Shown in pieces: positions 50,786 through 59,269 of a stretch of DNA of 64,000 bases. The notes below the pieces were generated by a model that was not told the origin of the DNA, made no database searches, and saw only the letters and a list, made by a program, of their open reading frames with translations. The stretch spans positions 1-64,000 of the forward strand of contig NZ_KB895391.1 in assembly GCF_000374825.1 (NCBI RefSeq), in the 5' to 3' direction. How positions within the stretch are numbered: the first letter of the stretch is position 1; each line of letters begins with the position of its first letter. The DNA comes from Paenibacillus sanguinis 2301083 = DSM 16941 (GTDB lineage Bacteria; Bacillota; Bacilli; Paenibacillales; Paenibacillaceae). The position numbers and the translations under genes were made by a program.

Positions 50786-51724
50786 ATGGGGGAGACGACC
50801 TTTACACCAAAGCGTGCTCAGCATAAGCGTGCGGAGAAGCCGCTGCAAATCAAGCCGCGAAGAGGGATGCAATTCAAAAAATATATGATGGGGTATTTGT
50901 TCCTCGTTCCGGCGATTGCTATTTTCATCGTCTTTTTATGGATTCCAATCATTAAGGGGATGGTGTACAGCTTCTATCATATCGATTTTGTTAACGGGAA
51001 TACGTTCGTTGGATTGGATAATTATATCAAGGTGCTGAACAACCCGGATGTGCTTATCTCGATTAAGAACACGCTGTATTACATGCTCTTATGTCTGGTT
51101 ATCGGGTTTTGGGTGCCTATCGCCGCCTCGATTGCGATTTCTGAGTTGAAATTCTTCCAGGGCTTTGCGCGGATCGCCGCCTATCTGCCTTATGTGGTGC
51201 CGGGGGTTGTCCTCTACGGGTTGTGGAGATGGATGTACGATCCGGTAGGACCTATCAATGCATTGCTGAGTTCGTTTGGCGTTGATCCAATCGCCTTTAT
51301 TTCCGATCCGAGATGGTCGATGGTCTCCCTCGTCTTCATGGAGACGTGGCAGCAGTTTGGCTCGGCGATGCTTATTTATTTGGCAGGTGTGCTCAGCATT
51401 CCCCGAGATTGGTATGAGGCGGCAGAAATTGATGGTGCGGGGGTATGGAGCCGGATCAAGTATATCACGCTGCCAGCGATGCGCAATCTGATTATGCTGA
51501 TGCTGATTCTCCAGTTAATCGGCACCTCTCAGGCTTATCAATCACAGCTTGCCATGCTGGATGGCGGCCCGAATAAAGCCACGCTCACCTATGCCTTGCT
51601 GACGGTAAAATATGCCTTTACCCAATTGGATTACGGTTCAGGGACCGCACTAGGCGTGTTGATGTTCCTTGTGCTGGCGATTTTGGGAGTTATCCAATTC
51701 AAGCTGAACAGGGAGGAGTACTAG
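50786..51724 (+). CDS. Sugar ABC transporter permease (MalF/UgpA type)
   Basis: 312 residues with a basic 35-residue N-terminal tail (RAQHKRAEKPLQIKPRRG) before about six spans (YLFLVPAIAIFIVFLWIPII first). EAA loop WYEAAEIDGAGVWSRIKYITLP. Its stop is one base before the next start. Serves the GH65 pathway by position. Confidence 0.88.
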   Translation: MGETTFTPKRAQHKRAEKPLQIKPRRGMQFKKYMMGYLFLVPAIAIFIVFLWIPIIKGMVYSFYHIDFVNGNTFVGLDNYIKVLNNPDVLISIKNTLYYMLLCLVIGFWVPIAASIAISELKFFQGFARIAAYLPYVVPGVVLYGLWRWMYDPVGPINALLSSFGVDPIAFISDPRWSMVSLVFMETWQQFGSAMLIYLAGVLSIPRDWYEAAEIDGAGVWSRIKYITLPAMRNLIMLMLILQLIGTSQAYQSQLAMLDGGPNKATLTYALLTVKYAFTQLDYGSGTALGVLMFLVLAILGVIQFKLNREEY

Positions 51725-51725
51725 C

Positions 51726-52592
51726 ATGAAGGAAAGAGGCATCTTATCACCCGCCGATCTGCGCAAGCCCTTCAACAAAGTCGTTTACGGGTTCATGTTG
51801 TTATGTATAGCCGTGATGGTTGTGACCATGTTATATCCAATTGCTATGACAATGTTCAACGGACTCAAGAGCAATCCGGAGGTAAACTCCTTCCCGCCTC
51901 ACTTCTTCCCGCAGGAGTGGCATTGGGAGAATTTTATCAGAGGTTGGGAGTTTATGAACTTGCCGGGTTATTTGAAGAATACGATGCTGGTCTTTGTCGG
52001 CAGCCTTGTGGTCACTATTTTGGTATTGGGGCTAGCGGCATTCAGTATCTCGCGAATCCAGGTTCCCCTTGGCCGATTTGTCTATTTCTTCATCCTGATG
52101 ACCTTGTTCATTCCAGCGTCCAGCTATATGATTCCGAACTTTGTGAACCTGAAGGAATTAGGCCTGTTAAATACGTTTTGGGCTTTCTGGCTGCCAGCGG
52201 GAGCCAGTGCTTATTATTTCTTGCTGATCAAAAATTTCTTCGACGGGATACATCCGGAGATTTTTGAAGCAGCGCGCATCGATGGAGCCTCGGACTGGAC
52301 TAACTATATCCGTATTGCCATTCCCTTGTCTGTACCGATCTTTGCTACGCTATCTATTTTTATTTTCTCTACGGCCTGGAATGACTGGTTCTGGCCATCG
52401 CTCGTCATGCAGACCGAGGATAAATACACCTTGGCCACCGCCATTTATAAATATGTGGTGAATGCGCGAAGCCTGGATACGAACGTGAAATTTACCATCC
52501 TGTTTATGGCCATGATTCCGCCGATCTTCGTATTCCTGGTGTTCCAGAAGTTTATTATGCGCAGCGTCAATCTGTCGGCAGTGAAAGGATAA
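51726..52592 (+). CDS. Sugar ABC transporter permease (MalG/UgpE type)
   Basis: 288 residues, about six spans (VVYGFMLLCIAVMVVTMLYPIA first). EAA loop IFEAARIDGASDWTNYIRIAIP; ending VFQKFIMRSVNLSAVKG, typical for the class. GGGAGG lies inside the upstream gene before the ATG. Forms the import pore with the preceding permease. Confidence 0.89.
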   Translation: MKERGILSPADLRKPFNKVVYGFMLLCIAVMVVTMLYPIAMTMFNGLKSNPEVNSFPPHFFPQEWHWENFIRGWEFMNLPGYLKNTMLVFVGSLVVTILVLGLAAFSISRIQVPLGRFVYFFILMTLFIPASSYMIPNFVNLKELGLLNTFWAFWLPAGASAYYFLLIKNFFDGIHPEIFEAARIDGASDWTNYIRIAIPLSVPIFATLSIFIFSTAWNDWFWPSLVMQTEDKYTLATAIYKYVVNARSLDTNVKFTILFMAMIPPIFVFLVFQKFIMRSVNLSAVKG

Positions 52593-52709
52593 CGCGTACA
52601 ATATCGTAGGTCCGCACACGAAAGAAATATGATTGCACATCGATTGCCGGCATGTTCTCTTCTATGATGAGAAGGTAACAACAAACAATTCACGAAAAGG
52701 GGAGTTTCA

Positions 52710-54161
52710 ATGCGCAAGTTAACTGTACTTCTGATGTGCCTTGTGCTGTTCGGCTCTTTGCTGGCAGCTTGCGGCGGCGGGGCTGGGAATCAGACAGAAG
52801 GGAGCAACACGGGGAATGCTGGTACGGGCGATAACAGTGGCAATGAAGCCGGAGCAGCAGGAGAGTCGGGGGATATCGCCGACCGTAAGGTGACATTGAA
52901 GATCCATTATCCACTGCCTGATGAAGCGACACTGCGCAAGCAGGAGGACGATAAAATTGCCCGGTTCCAGGCGAAGTATCCGAACGTTACAATCGTCAAG
53001 GATGATTGGGCCTACAACGTAAATGAAATCGGGGCAAAAATGGCGTCCAATGAGGCTCCAACCTTCTATAATACATGGGCAACCGAAGCCCAATTGCTGG
53101 TAGAGCGCGGCTGGGTTGCCGATATCACAGAGCTGTGGAATAGCTGGGAGTACAAGGATGAGATGAATCCTGTGCTGCAAAATCAATTTGTAGTCGATGG
53201 CAAGGTGTATGGCGTGACGCAAAACGGTTATGTCACCTCGACGGTGGTGAACAAGAAATTGCTCGACGAGAAGGGCGTAGCGGCACCAGCCTTTGACTGG
53301 ACGTGGGATGATATGTATAACACGGCCAAGGGTGTAGCCGATCCGAAGAAAGGGATTTCCGGGATTGCTCCGATGGGGAAAGGCAACGAAGCCGGATGGA
53401 ACTGGACGAACTTCCTGTTTGAAGCCGGAGGAGACATTCAGCAGAACGATAACGGCAAGCTGACTGCGGTATTCAACTCGGAAGCAGGTGTGAAGGCACT
53501 GGACTTCTACAAGAAGCTGAGATGGGAAGCCAACGCCATCCCGCAGGATTGGGCGCTGGGCTGGGGGGATGCAGTCAGCTCCTTCAAGCAAGGACGTACC
53601 GCTATGGTTATTGCCGGAGCATTTGACGTCATTCAGGCGGCCCTGAATGAAGGCGGCATGAAGCCGGAGGATGTTATTGCCTATCCGATGCCGGCAGCGG
53701 AGAAGGGTGGCAAGCACTATGGCATTCTGGGCGGCAACTATCTGGTGATCAACCCGAATGCAACCAAGGATGAGCAGGAGATGGCCTTCCGCTACATTAC
53801 CTTTGATTACTTCACAAATGATGCTTTGAAATCGGTGGAGGATACCATCAAGGCACGTAAAGAAGAAGGGAAATACTTCATTCCAACTCCACTTGAATAC
53901 TTCAGCGAGGATTCCGAATATGCTGCGAAAGTGAAAGCGATTTACGATCAATACGACAATGTGTACAAATATGATCCGCAACTGTTCAGCTTGCTGGAGG
54001 GCAAGCCGGAGGCGCAATTCGGCACGCAGGACTATTATGCGACTATGTCCAATGTGGTGCAGGAGTCGTTCTCCAAGAAGGGTACGGATTCCAAGAAGCA
54101 GCTCGATGTAGCGGCGCAATATGTACAGGAGAATTTCTTCGATAAGGCACCACAACAGTAA
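52710..54161 (+). CDS. ABC transporter sugar-binding lipoprotein
   Basis: 483 residues. Signal peptide with lipobox FGSLLAACGG (Cys at about 21) and a long Gly/Asn/Glu linker, then a group-1 substrate-binding domain (WAYNVNEIGAKMASNEAPTFY; VYGVTQNGYVTSTVVNKKLLDEKG; SSFKQGRTAMVIAGAFDVIQ). AAAAGGGGAG before ATG. Last gene of the kinase/regulator/permease set. Likely ligand: an alpha-linked gluco-disaccharide, inferred from the GH65 enzymes. Confidence 0.91.
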   Translation: MRKLTVLLMCLVLFGSLLAACGGGAGNQTEGSNTGNAGTGDNSGNEAGAAGESGDIADRKVTLKIHYPLPDEATLRKQEDDKIARFQAKYPNVTIVKDDWAYNVNEIGAKMASNEAPTFYNTWATEAQLLVERGWVADITELWNSWEYKDEMNPVLQNQFVVDGKVYGVTQNGYVTSTVVNKKLLDEKGVAAPAFDWTWDDMYNTAKGVADPKKGISGIAPMGKGNEAGWNWTNFLFEAGGDIQQNDNGKLTAVFNSEAGVKALDFYKKLRWEANAIPQDWALGWGDAVSSFKQGRTAMVIAGAFDVIQAALNEGGMKPEDVIAYPMPAAEKGGKHYGILGGNYLVINPNATKDEQEMAFRYITFDYFTNDALKSVEDTIKARKEEGKYFIPTPLEYFSEDSEYAAKVKAIYDQYDNVYKYDPQLFSLLEGKPEAQFGTQDYYATMSNVVQESFSKKGTDSKKQLDVAAQYVQENFFDKAPQQ

Positions 54162-54179
54162 ATCATGAATTTTAAAAAA

Positions 54180-54215
54180 GCAACCCCCGCCAAGCTCTGT
54201 ATTGGCGGGGGTTGC
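54180..54215. terminator. Bidirectional intrinsic terminator
   Basis: A 14-bp perfect stem, GCAACCCCCGCCAA (54180-54193) with TTGGCGGGGGTTGC (54202-54215). Read leftward it is followed by CTTTTTTAAAA, an ideal T-run; read rightward the tract is weaker. Confidence 0.85.
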
Positions 54216-54230
54216 TGTCGTTCTAATCGT

Positions 54231-54600
54231 CTATTTACACACGTCGTTGGCGATATCGACTACGCTGCTTAGCTTGGCCCATTGTTGTTTATCGGCCAGC
54301 ATATTGCCTTCCTCGGTGGAGGCGAAGCCACATTGCGGACTTAGGCTAAGCTGATGAAGACCTACATAGCGGGAGGCTTCTTCAATCCGGCGATTGATTG
54401 CTTCCTGATCCTCAAGCTCACCGAATTTGGAGGTAATAAGCCCCAGCACGACCTGCAGGTCAGGGCGATGCACATAGCGAAGTGGCTGGCTCAAAGCCGC
54501 CGGAGCGTTCGTCGTCGAATTCCAGGAACAATCCGTCCAGGTTCAGGCCGGCAAAAATAGCCTCAGCCGCTGCGTCATAACCATCGGAGCCTGTTCAGGT
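54231..54600 (-). pseudogene. Remnant of a YxjG/MetE-like methionine synthase
   Basis: The last ~85 residues (PLRYVHRPDLQVVLGLITSKFGE..., LSLSPQCGFASTEEGNML) are the C-terminal catalytic end of a cobalamin-independent homocysteine methyltransferase-like protein. Just upstream another frame reads GSDGYDAAAEAIFAG and LFLEFDDERSGGFEP, which should run straight on. The frames are broken by an extra GCCA (gagccagccact) near 54494-54505. Farther upstream in-frame TGA codons appear (AACTCCACCTGA where Trp is expected), and nothing of the N-terminal two thirds remains. A dead gene with a short intact tail. Confidence 0.75.
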
Positions 54601-54960
54601 GGAGTTTCAGATCACTCCATAGTTCGCTTATCCGCCTGTAATATATGGCTCCTTCTTGTCGCCTGACTGGTTTCGCAATAGCTGGTTTCGCCATAAGTAG
54701 TGGGTAGTAGGAAAACCTCCTGTTAATATGCGTAAATAGGCTGAATTTTGATGATTAGCTGGAAAAGCTCCTTATAAATCGGTGCTGTAGCTCCATATTT
54801 GTCATTTTGGGCGATATTATATGGAGGTATTCCCTATAATCGCTATTAATGCGCTCAAGGCAAATTTTTAGATGGAGGATTTCCCGTTAGTTGGAGCATA
54901 GTGCCTGTCGGAGCCTGGGCTTACACAGCAGAAGCGGAGTCCGTCTGCTGATGCCTGGGC
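54601..54960. other. Repeat-rich intergenic region
   Basis: No gene. Contains a series of related short motifs (gctggaaaagctcc, tggaggtattccc, agatggaggatttccc) and, at 54913-54952, the outer copy of a 40-bp tandem duplication of the next gene's 3' end. Confidence 0.5.
54865..54885. repeat. Dispersed short repeat, copy 2 (TTTTAGATGGAG-ATTTCC)
   Basis: A T-rich lead followed by AGATGGAGGATTTCCC closely matches positions 391-409. It is embedded in a stretch of similar degenerate motifs from about 54745. Confidence 0.5.
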
Positions 54961-54992
54961 TTACGCAGCAGAAGCCGAGTCTGTCTGCTGAT
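54913..54992. repeat. 40-bp tandem duplication at the 3' end of the BASS gene
   Basis: gcctgggcttac-cagcagaag occurs at 54913 and again at 54953, with about three differences per 40 bp. The inner copy encodes the last ~10 codons and stop of the BASS transporter gene; the outer copy lies past the stop. Confidence 0.8.
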
Positions 54993-55929
54993 GCCTGCGA
55001 TTTTGACGCCCGAGCACCAGGCCGATCAGCGAGGCAGTCAACTGCTGGAACACCATGCCCAGCACAACCGGAACAGCCACCGGCGGCGGGAAATAGGTGA
55101 CCGCCAGCACTGCGCCAGCGCTAATATTGCGCATGCCGCCGTTAAAGACAAGAGCTACCTTGTCGGACTGCTTGAGCCTGGTCAGCCGGGACAAGCCGAA
55201 GCCCAGCAGGTAGCCGACCAATGCCAGCCCGATGATGACGGCGGCCAGTCCAAGCAACCGGGGGTTGAAGTCGCTTAGGTAAGGGGCCACGACCGCCCCG
55301 TTAATAGCAACGACACAGGCCATCCCCAGCTTGGAGAAGGGGTTAAGCCACGGCCCCCACGACAGAATAATTTTCCCCTTGCTCCATTCGTTCAGCAGCA
55401 TACCGAGCAGGGAAGGGGCCACGATCATCCAGAACAAGCTTCCGATCATCGACAAGGCATCCAGGTGAACGCTGGCACCGACCAGCAAGGATAACACACC
55501 AGGCACAACGAAGGGGGCCAGGAGCGTATCAATCAGGATGATCGACAAGGTCAATGCAATGTTCCCTTTATAGATACTGACCCAGACAAAGGTGCTGATT
55601 CCGGTAGGTATGACGGCTGCAAGCACAAATCCGGTCAGCATATAAGGATCTCCGGGGAACAACAGGTGGCTTACGGTCATCGCCAGCACGGGCATGGCCA
55701 GATGTAAAATGAACAGACACAGCAATAACGGGAGCGGCTTTTTGAGCACGCTCAGGAAATCCCGGAAGCTTAAGCTAATGCTGCCAGCAAAGGTCATAAA
55801 GGCAAATAGCCACGGAGAAAGATAAGTGTAGGAGGCCAGACTGCTCCCGCAAAGTATACCAACGAAAATGCTGGTTGGTGTAATCAGCGGCATTAACTTG
55901 TTCAGCTTGCGATTAAGCTCGACGAGCAC
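54961..55929 (-). CDS. Bile acid:sodium symporter (BASS) family transporter
   Basis: 322 residues, about nine to ten membrane spans. The family core is visible: LFAFMTFAGSISLSFRDF, TGFVLAAVIPTGISTFVWVSIYKGNIALT and KVALVFNGGMRNISAGAVLAVTYFPP. Bacterial members import organic anions such as pantoate, keto acids or sulfonates with sodium; the substrate here is unknown. GGAGG precedes the start. The last residues RHQQTDSASAA come from a 40-bp tandemly duplicated segment. Monocistronic. Confidence 0.87.
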   Translation of the reverse strand: MLVELNRKLNKLMPLITPTSIFVGILCGSSLASYTYLSPWLFAFMTFAGSISLSFRDFLSVLKKPLPLLLCLFILHLAMPVLAMTVSHLLFPGDPYMLTGFVLAAVIPTGISTFVWVSIYKGNIALTLSIILIDTLLAPFVVPGVLSLLVGASVHLDALSMIGSLFWMIVAPSLLGMLLNEWSKGKIILSWGPWLNPFSKLGMACVVAINGAVVAPYLSDFNPRLLGLAAVIIGLALVGYLLGFGLSRLTRLKQSDKVALVFNGGMRNISAGAVLAVTYFPPPVAVPVVLGMVFQQLTASLIGLVLGRQNRRHQQTDSASAA

Positions 55930-56026
55930 AGGTATGGCCTCCTCTCCCGTTTATTGCCACACTTCTTGAAATGAGAGATCCCTAAATCAGGCCCTCAGCA
56001 ACAAAGAGCTTCAAGAGATGACTTAA

Positions 56027-57337
56027 TTATTGAACAATCTCTTTAAATGCAGCGTCGGCTGCTTCCAGTGTAAAATTAATATCGCTTTCCGTGTGTGCGG
56101 TCGTCAGGAACCAGGCTTCATATTTGGAGGGGGCCAGATTCACGCCCCGGTTCAGCATCGCCCGGAAGAAGGCGGCAAAGGTTTCACCATCGGTGTCCTG
56201 CGCTTCCTCATAGTCCGTGACCGGATGATCACAGAAATGGGTGGAGAACGAGCCGCGAATCCGGTTAATCGTCAATGGCACGTTATGGCGGCGGGCCGAC
56301 TCGGCCAAGCCGTCTGTAAGCTTGATGGTCAGCCGGTCCATCTCTTCATAAACGCCAGCGCCCTGGAGGACTTCCAGGCAGGCAATTCCCGCAGAGATAG
56401 AAGCAGGGTTGCCTGCCATTGTACCCGCCTGATAAGCGGGCCCGAGCGGTGCTACCTGCTCCATAATTTCCTTGCTGCCGCCGTAGGCGCCAATTGGCAG
56501 ACCACCGCCGATAATTTTACCGAGCGCAGTCAGGTCCGGCCGAATCGCTTCATGATTTTGCAGCCCGGCAAAGGTTTGCGCAGAGCCGTAGTGGAAGCGG
56601 AAGGCGGTAATGACCTCGTCATAGATGACGAGAGCGCCATGCTGCCGTGCCAGACGGCAGAGGTCCTCCAGGAAGCCCGGCTTAGGCATAACCATGCCGA
56701 AGTTGCCGACGATCGGCTCGACCATAACGGCGGCAACATCGTCGCCCCATTTCTCCAGTGCTTCCTGCAAGGCTTCCGTTTGATTAAAGGGCACGGTAAT
56801 CACTTCATGGGCAATGCTGGTCGGAATCCCTGCACTGTCGGGAATGCCAAGTGTGGACGGACCGGAGCCAGCGGCAACCAATACCAGGTCAGAATGGCCA
56901 TGATAGCAGCCGGCAAACTTGATGATCTTGTTCCGCTTTGTATAGGCGCGGGCGACGCGAATGGTGGTCATGACGGCTTCAGTGCCCGAATTGACAAACC
57001 GCACCTTATCCATGGAAGGAATAGCTTCCTTCAGCATACGCGCCATGCGAATTTCCAGCTCTGTAGGTGTGCCGTATAAGGTGCCGTTCGCCGCAGCCTC
57101 TTGAATTGCCTTGGTCACATGCGGATGGGCGTGACCGGTAATAATCGGGCCGTAGGCTGCCAGATAATCGACATAACGATTGCCGTCTACATCCCAGAAA
57201 TGGGCTCCTTCCGCTTTCTTCATAAAAACAGGCGCCCCGCCGCCAACCGCCTTGAAAGAGCGGGAGGGGCTGTTGACGCCTCCTACAATATGTTGAAGTG
57301 CTTCTTCATACAGTTGTTCTGATTGCAATCGCTTCAT
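56027..57337 (-). CDS. hemL: Glutamate-1-semialdehyde 2,1-aminomutase
   Basis: 436 residues, PLP enzyme. Converts glutamate-1-semialdehyde to 5-aminolevulinate for haem, sirohaem and B12. Motifs: [17 protein letters not shown] at the start, [55 protein letters not shown] (PLP Asp) and the PLP Lys in [19 protein letters not shown]. The ATG at 57337 follows AAGGAAG; an open frame extends 64 codons upstream without support. It stands alone, away from a hem operon, as often seen for a second copy in Bacillales. Confidence 0.95.
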   Translation of the reverse strand: MKRLQSEQLYEEALQHIVGGVNSPSRSFKAVGGGAPVFMKKAEGAHFWDVDGNRYVDYLAAYGPIITGHAHPHVTKAIQEAAANGTLYGTPTELEIRMARMLKEAIPSMDKVRFVNSGTEAVMTTIRVARAYTKRNKIIKFAGCYHGHSDLVLVAAGSGPSTLGIPDSAGIPTSIAHEVITVPFNQTEALQEALEKWGDDVAAVMVEPIVGNFGMVMPKPGFLEDLCRLARQHGALVIYDEVITAFRFHYGSAQTFAGLQNHEAIRPDLTALGKIIGGGLPIGAYGGSKEIMEQVAPLGPAYQAGTMAGNPASISAGIACLEVLQGAGVYEEMDRLTIKLTDGLAESARRHNVPLTINRIRGSFSTHFCDHPVTDYEEAQDTDGETFAAFFRAMLNRGVNLAPSKYEAWFLTTAHTESDINFTLEAADAAFKEIVQ

Positions 57338-57384
57338 GATTATAACTTCCTTTCCACACAGAATGAATTTGTAGTTGTTGACGC

Positions 57385-57415
57385 AAAAAAACTTCCCCCG
57401 GTCATGGACCGGAGG
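57385..57415 (-). terminator. Terminator of the LCP gene, overlapping its stop codon
   Basis: On the minus strand CCTCCGGTC and GACCGGGGG (57415-57407 and 57403-57395) form a 9-bp stem with the loop CAT, followed by AAGTTTTTTT. The TGA stop (57404-57402) begins in the loop. Confidence 0.8.
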
Positions 57416-58481
57416 ACCCTTCCTTGCTGGAGCTGCCGTTGCCCGAGCCGTCATTATTGCTAAGACTGTTGGTCTCGCTATTTGCACCGTTTCCAGACGT
57501 ACTTTCGCTATCCGTCCCGGTTGTTTCACTTTTATTAAATACGTCCTGGACGTATTGCTTTAATTCTTCTTCACTACGTACACCAAGCACAGACGAGCCA
57601 CCAACCGTCTTTTCCTCCAGCAATTCCATCGGAGGAATCTGCTCGCTTGCCGTCATTTGGCTATCGTAGCCAACCGTGGCCAGCTTCCACATATCCTCTA
57701 CGGACAGGTTGGTGTCGATATAAGGATTGATCTTCTCCAGAATAGAAGGAAGCTTCATGATGGACGTGGTTGACTTCATTTTGTCTGCCACGGCTTTCAG
57801 GAAGTTGCGCTGCCGTTCAGTTCGTGTATAGTCGGACATGGCATCATGGCGAAAACGCACATATTGCAGGGCGGTATCCCCATCCAGATGCTGTTGACCT
57901 TTTTTGAGATTAATGTCGAATTCGTGATTGTCCGCCCTACTGGTATAACGCATATCTTTCTCTACATAAAAATCGACACCACCCACGGCATCCACCAATT
58001 CAATAAATCCCTGGAAATCGGTATATACGTAATATTGGACGGAAATGCCAAGCAGATCGGACACGGCCTTCATCGCGGTATTAGGACCATGCGTAATGGC
58101 CGTATTAATCCGGTCTGTGCCGTATTCCGGTATTTTGGTGTAGGTATCGCGCAGGATGGAGAACAGATAAGCCTTCTTGCTCACGGGGTCGAGGGAAGCG
58201 ACCAGCATCGTATCGGAGCGAGGGATCTCTCCTTTCTTAAGTCCACGGGCATCCACACCCATCAGCAAAATATTGACGCGTTCCGTGCCTTCCCATTTGG
58301 GTGGTTCCGGGACCTTCGTTTCTGTCGGCGGTACGTTATAGAATGGAGACTGCTCTCCTTCTTTTTGAAAATTATCGACCTGATTATAAACCGCAGTAAA
58401 GTAATAAGCGGCAAAGCCGACTACGGCAACCAGGACTCCGATCACCGACCAGAGGATGATTCGTTTTGTGCGTTTCGTCAT
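57402..58481 (-). CDS. LytR-CpsA-Psr (LCP) family protein
   Basis: 359 residues: a cytoplasmic Arg/Lys start, one transmembrane helix (about 8-28, [21 protein letters not shown]), and an extracellular LCP domain (about 70-235; [72 protein letters not shown]). LCP enzymes attach teichoic acids or other polymers to peptidoglycan. The catalytic Arg/Asp residues of those motifs are present. The tail is a low-complexity Ser/Gly/Asn run ending in GSSGP. Monocistronic, divergent from bcp. Confidence 0.92.
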   Translation of the reverse strand: MTKRTKRIILWSVIGVLVAVVGFAAYYFTAVYNQVDNFQKEGEQSPFYNVPPTETKVPEPPKWEGTERVNILLMGVDARGLKKGEIPRSDTMLVASLDPVSKKAYLFSILRDTYTKIPEYGTDRINTAITHGPNTAMKAVSDLLGISVQYYVYTDFQGFIELVDAVGGVDFYVEKDMRYTSRADNHEFDINLKKGQQHLDGDTALQYVRFRHDAMSDYTRTERQRNFLKAVADKMKSTTSIMKLPSILEKINPYIDTNLSVEDMWKLATVGYDSQMTASEQIPPMELLEEKTVGGSSVLGVRSEEELKQYVQDVFNKSETTGTDSESTSGNGANSETNSLSNNDGSGNGSSSKEGSSGP

Positions 58482-58619
58482 TAGGTTCGTTCCTTTCGCA
58501 GAAGGCGATAAATTCAGTTATCATATTCGTCTATCATATAGATATACTACACAACATTACATTATAATTTCTTTTAGGGCTACAATCAATTTAGCTTCAT
58601 TTCGTTAAAGGAGGAATTT

Positions 58620-59108
58620 ATGATGTCGGAACATGCACAGCAGGTTGAGTTGGACAAGCCGGTCCCGGATTTTCGTCTTCCCGCCAGCGGAGGAGAAGAG
58701 ATCTCGTTATCGCAATTTCGTGGCCGCAAGGTGGTCATTTATTTTTATCCCAAGGATATGACCCCAGGATGCACGCAGGAGGCTTGCGATTTCCGCGATC
58801 TTCAGCAAGTATTTGGTGAGCATGGTGCGGCGGTTTTGGGCATCAGCGGCGACACGGTGGCTTCGCATGATAAATTCATCCAGAAAAAGGAGCTTAATTT
58901 TCCGTTATTGTCGGACGAAGCTCATGAGGTGAGCCGCATGTTTGGCGTTTGGCAGCTTAAGAAGCTTTATGGACGTGAATATGAGGGAATCGTGCGTTCT
59001 ACCTTTCTGATTGATGAGGAGGGCAAGCTCATCCGCGAATGGCGGGGAGTGAAGGTTAAGGGGCATGTGGAGGAAGTGCTGGCTGCTATTCAGGAGACGG
59101 CAAAGTAG
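58620..59108 (+). CDS. bcp: Thiol peroxidase, Bcp/PrxQ type
   Basis: 162 residues, thioredoxin fold. Reduces hydroperoxides using thioredoxin. The peroxidatic Cys is in YFYPKDMTPGCTQEACDFRD, and the second Cys five residues later is the PrxQ-type resolving Cys. Further conserved: LGISGDTVASHDKFIQK and VRSTFLIDEEGKLI. AAAGGAGG precedes the two adjacent ATG codons (58620 or 58623). A strong terminator follows. Confidence 0.95.
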   Translation: MMSEHAQQVELDKPVPDFRLPASGGEEISLSQFRGRKVVIYFYPKDMTPGCTQEACDFRDLQQVFGEHGAAVLGISGDTVASHDKFIQKKELNFPLLSDEAHEVSRMFGVWQLKKLYGREYEGIVRSTFLIDEEGKLIREWRGVKVKGHVEEVLAAIQETAK

Positions 59109-59122
59109 GGGTCAGGCAAGAC

Positions 59123-59161
59123 AGGGCGATGTCCGGAGCAATCCGGCATCGCTCTTTTTTT
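59123..59161 (+). terminator. Intrinsic terminator after bcp
   Basis: agggcgatg-t-CCGG (59123-59136) pairs with CCGG-catcgctct (59143-59154), followed by a run of seven T. Confidence 0.88.
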
Positions 59162-59269
59162 GAGTCTATTTATTTGTCTAGCTTCATACAATCTACCATA
59201 ACGCAATTAAATTCATATAATCACCATTTGAACATGAACATTAACTTAAATGGCGGAGGTAGAGGGTAT

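Noticed and set aside
52719-54155. 478-residue ORF antisense to the sugar-binding lipoprotein
   Set aside because: The plus-strand gene has a lipobox and operon context; the antisense frame is a composition artefact.
56030-57079. 349-residue ORF antisense to hemL
   Set aside because: hemL carries all PLP motifs; the antisense frame has none.
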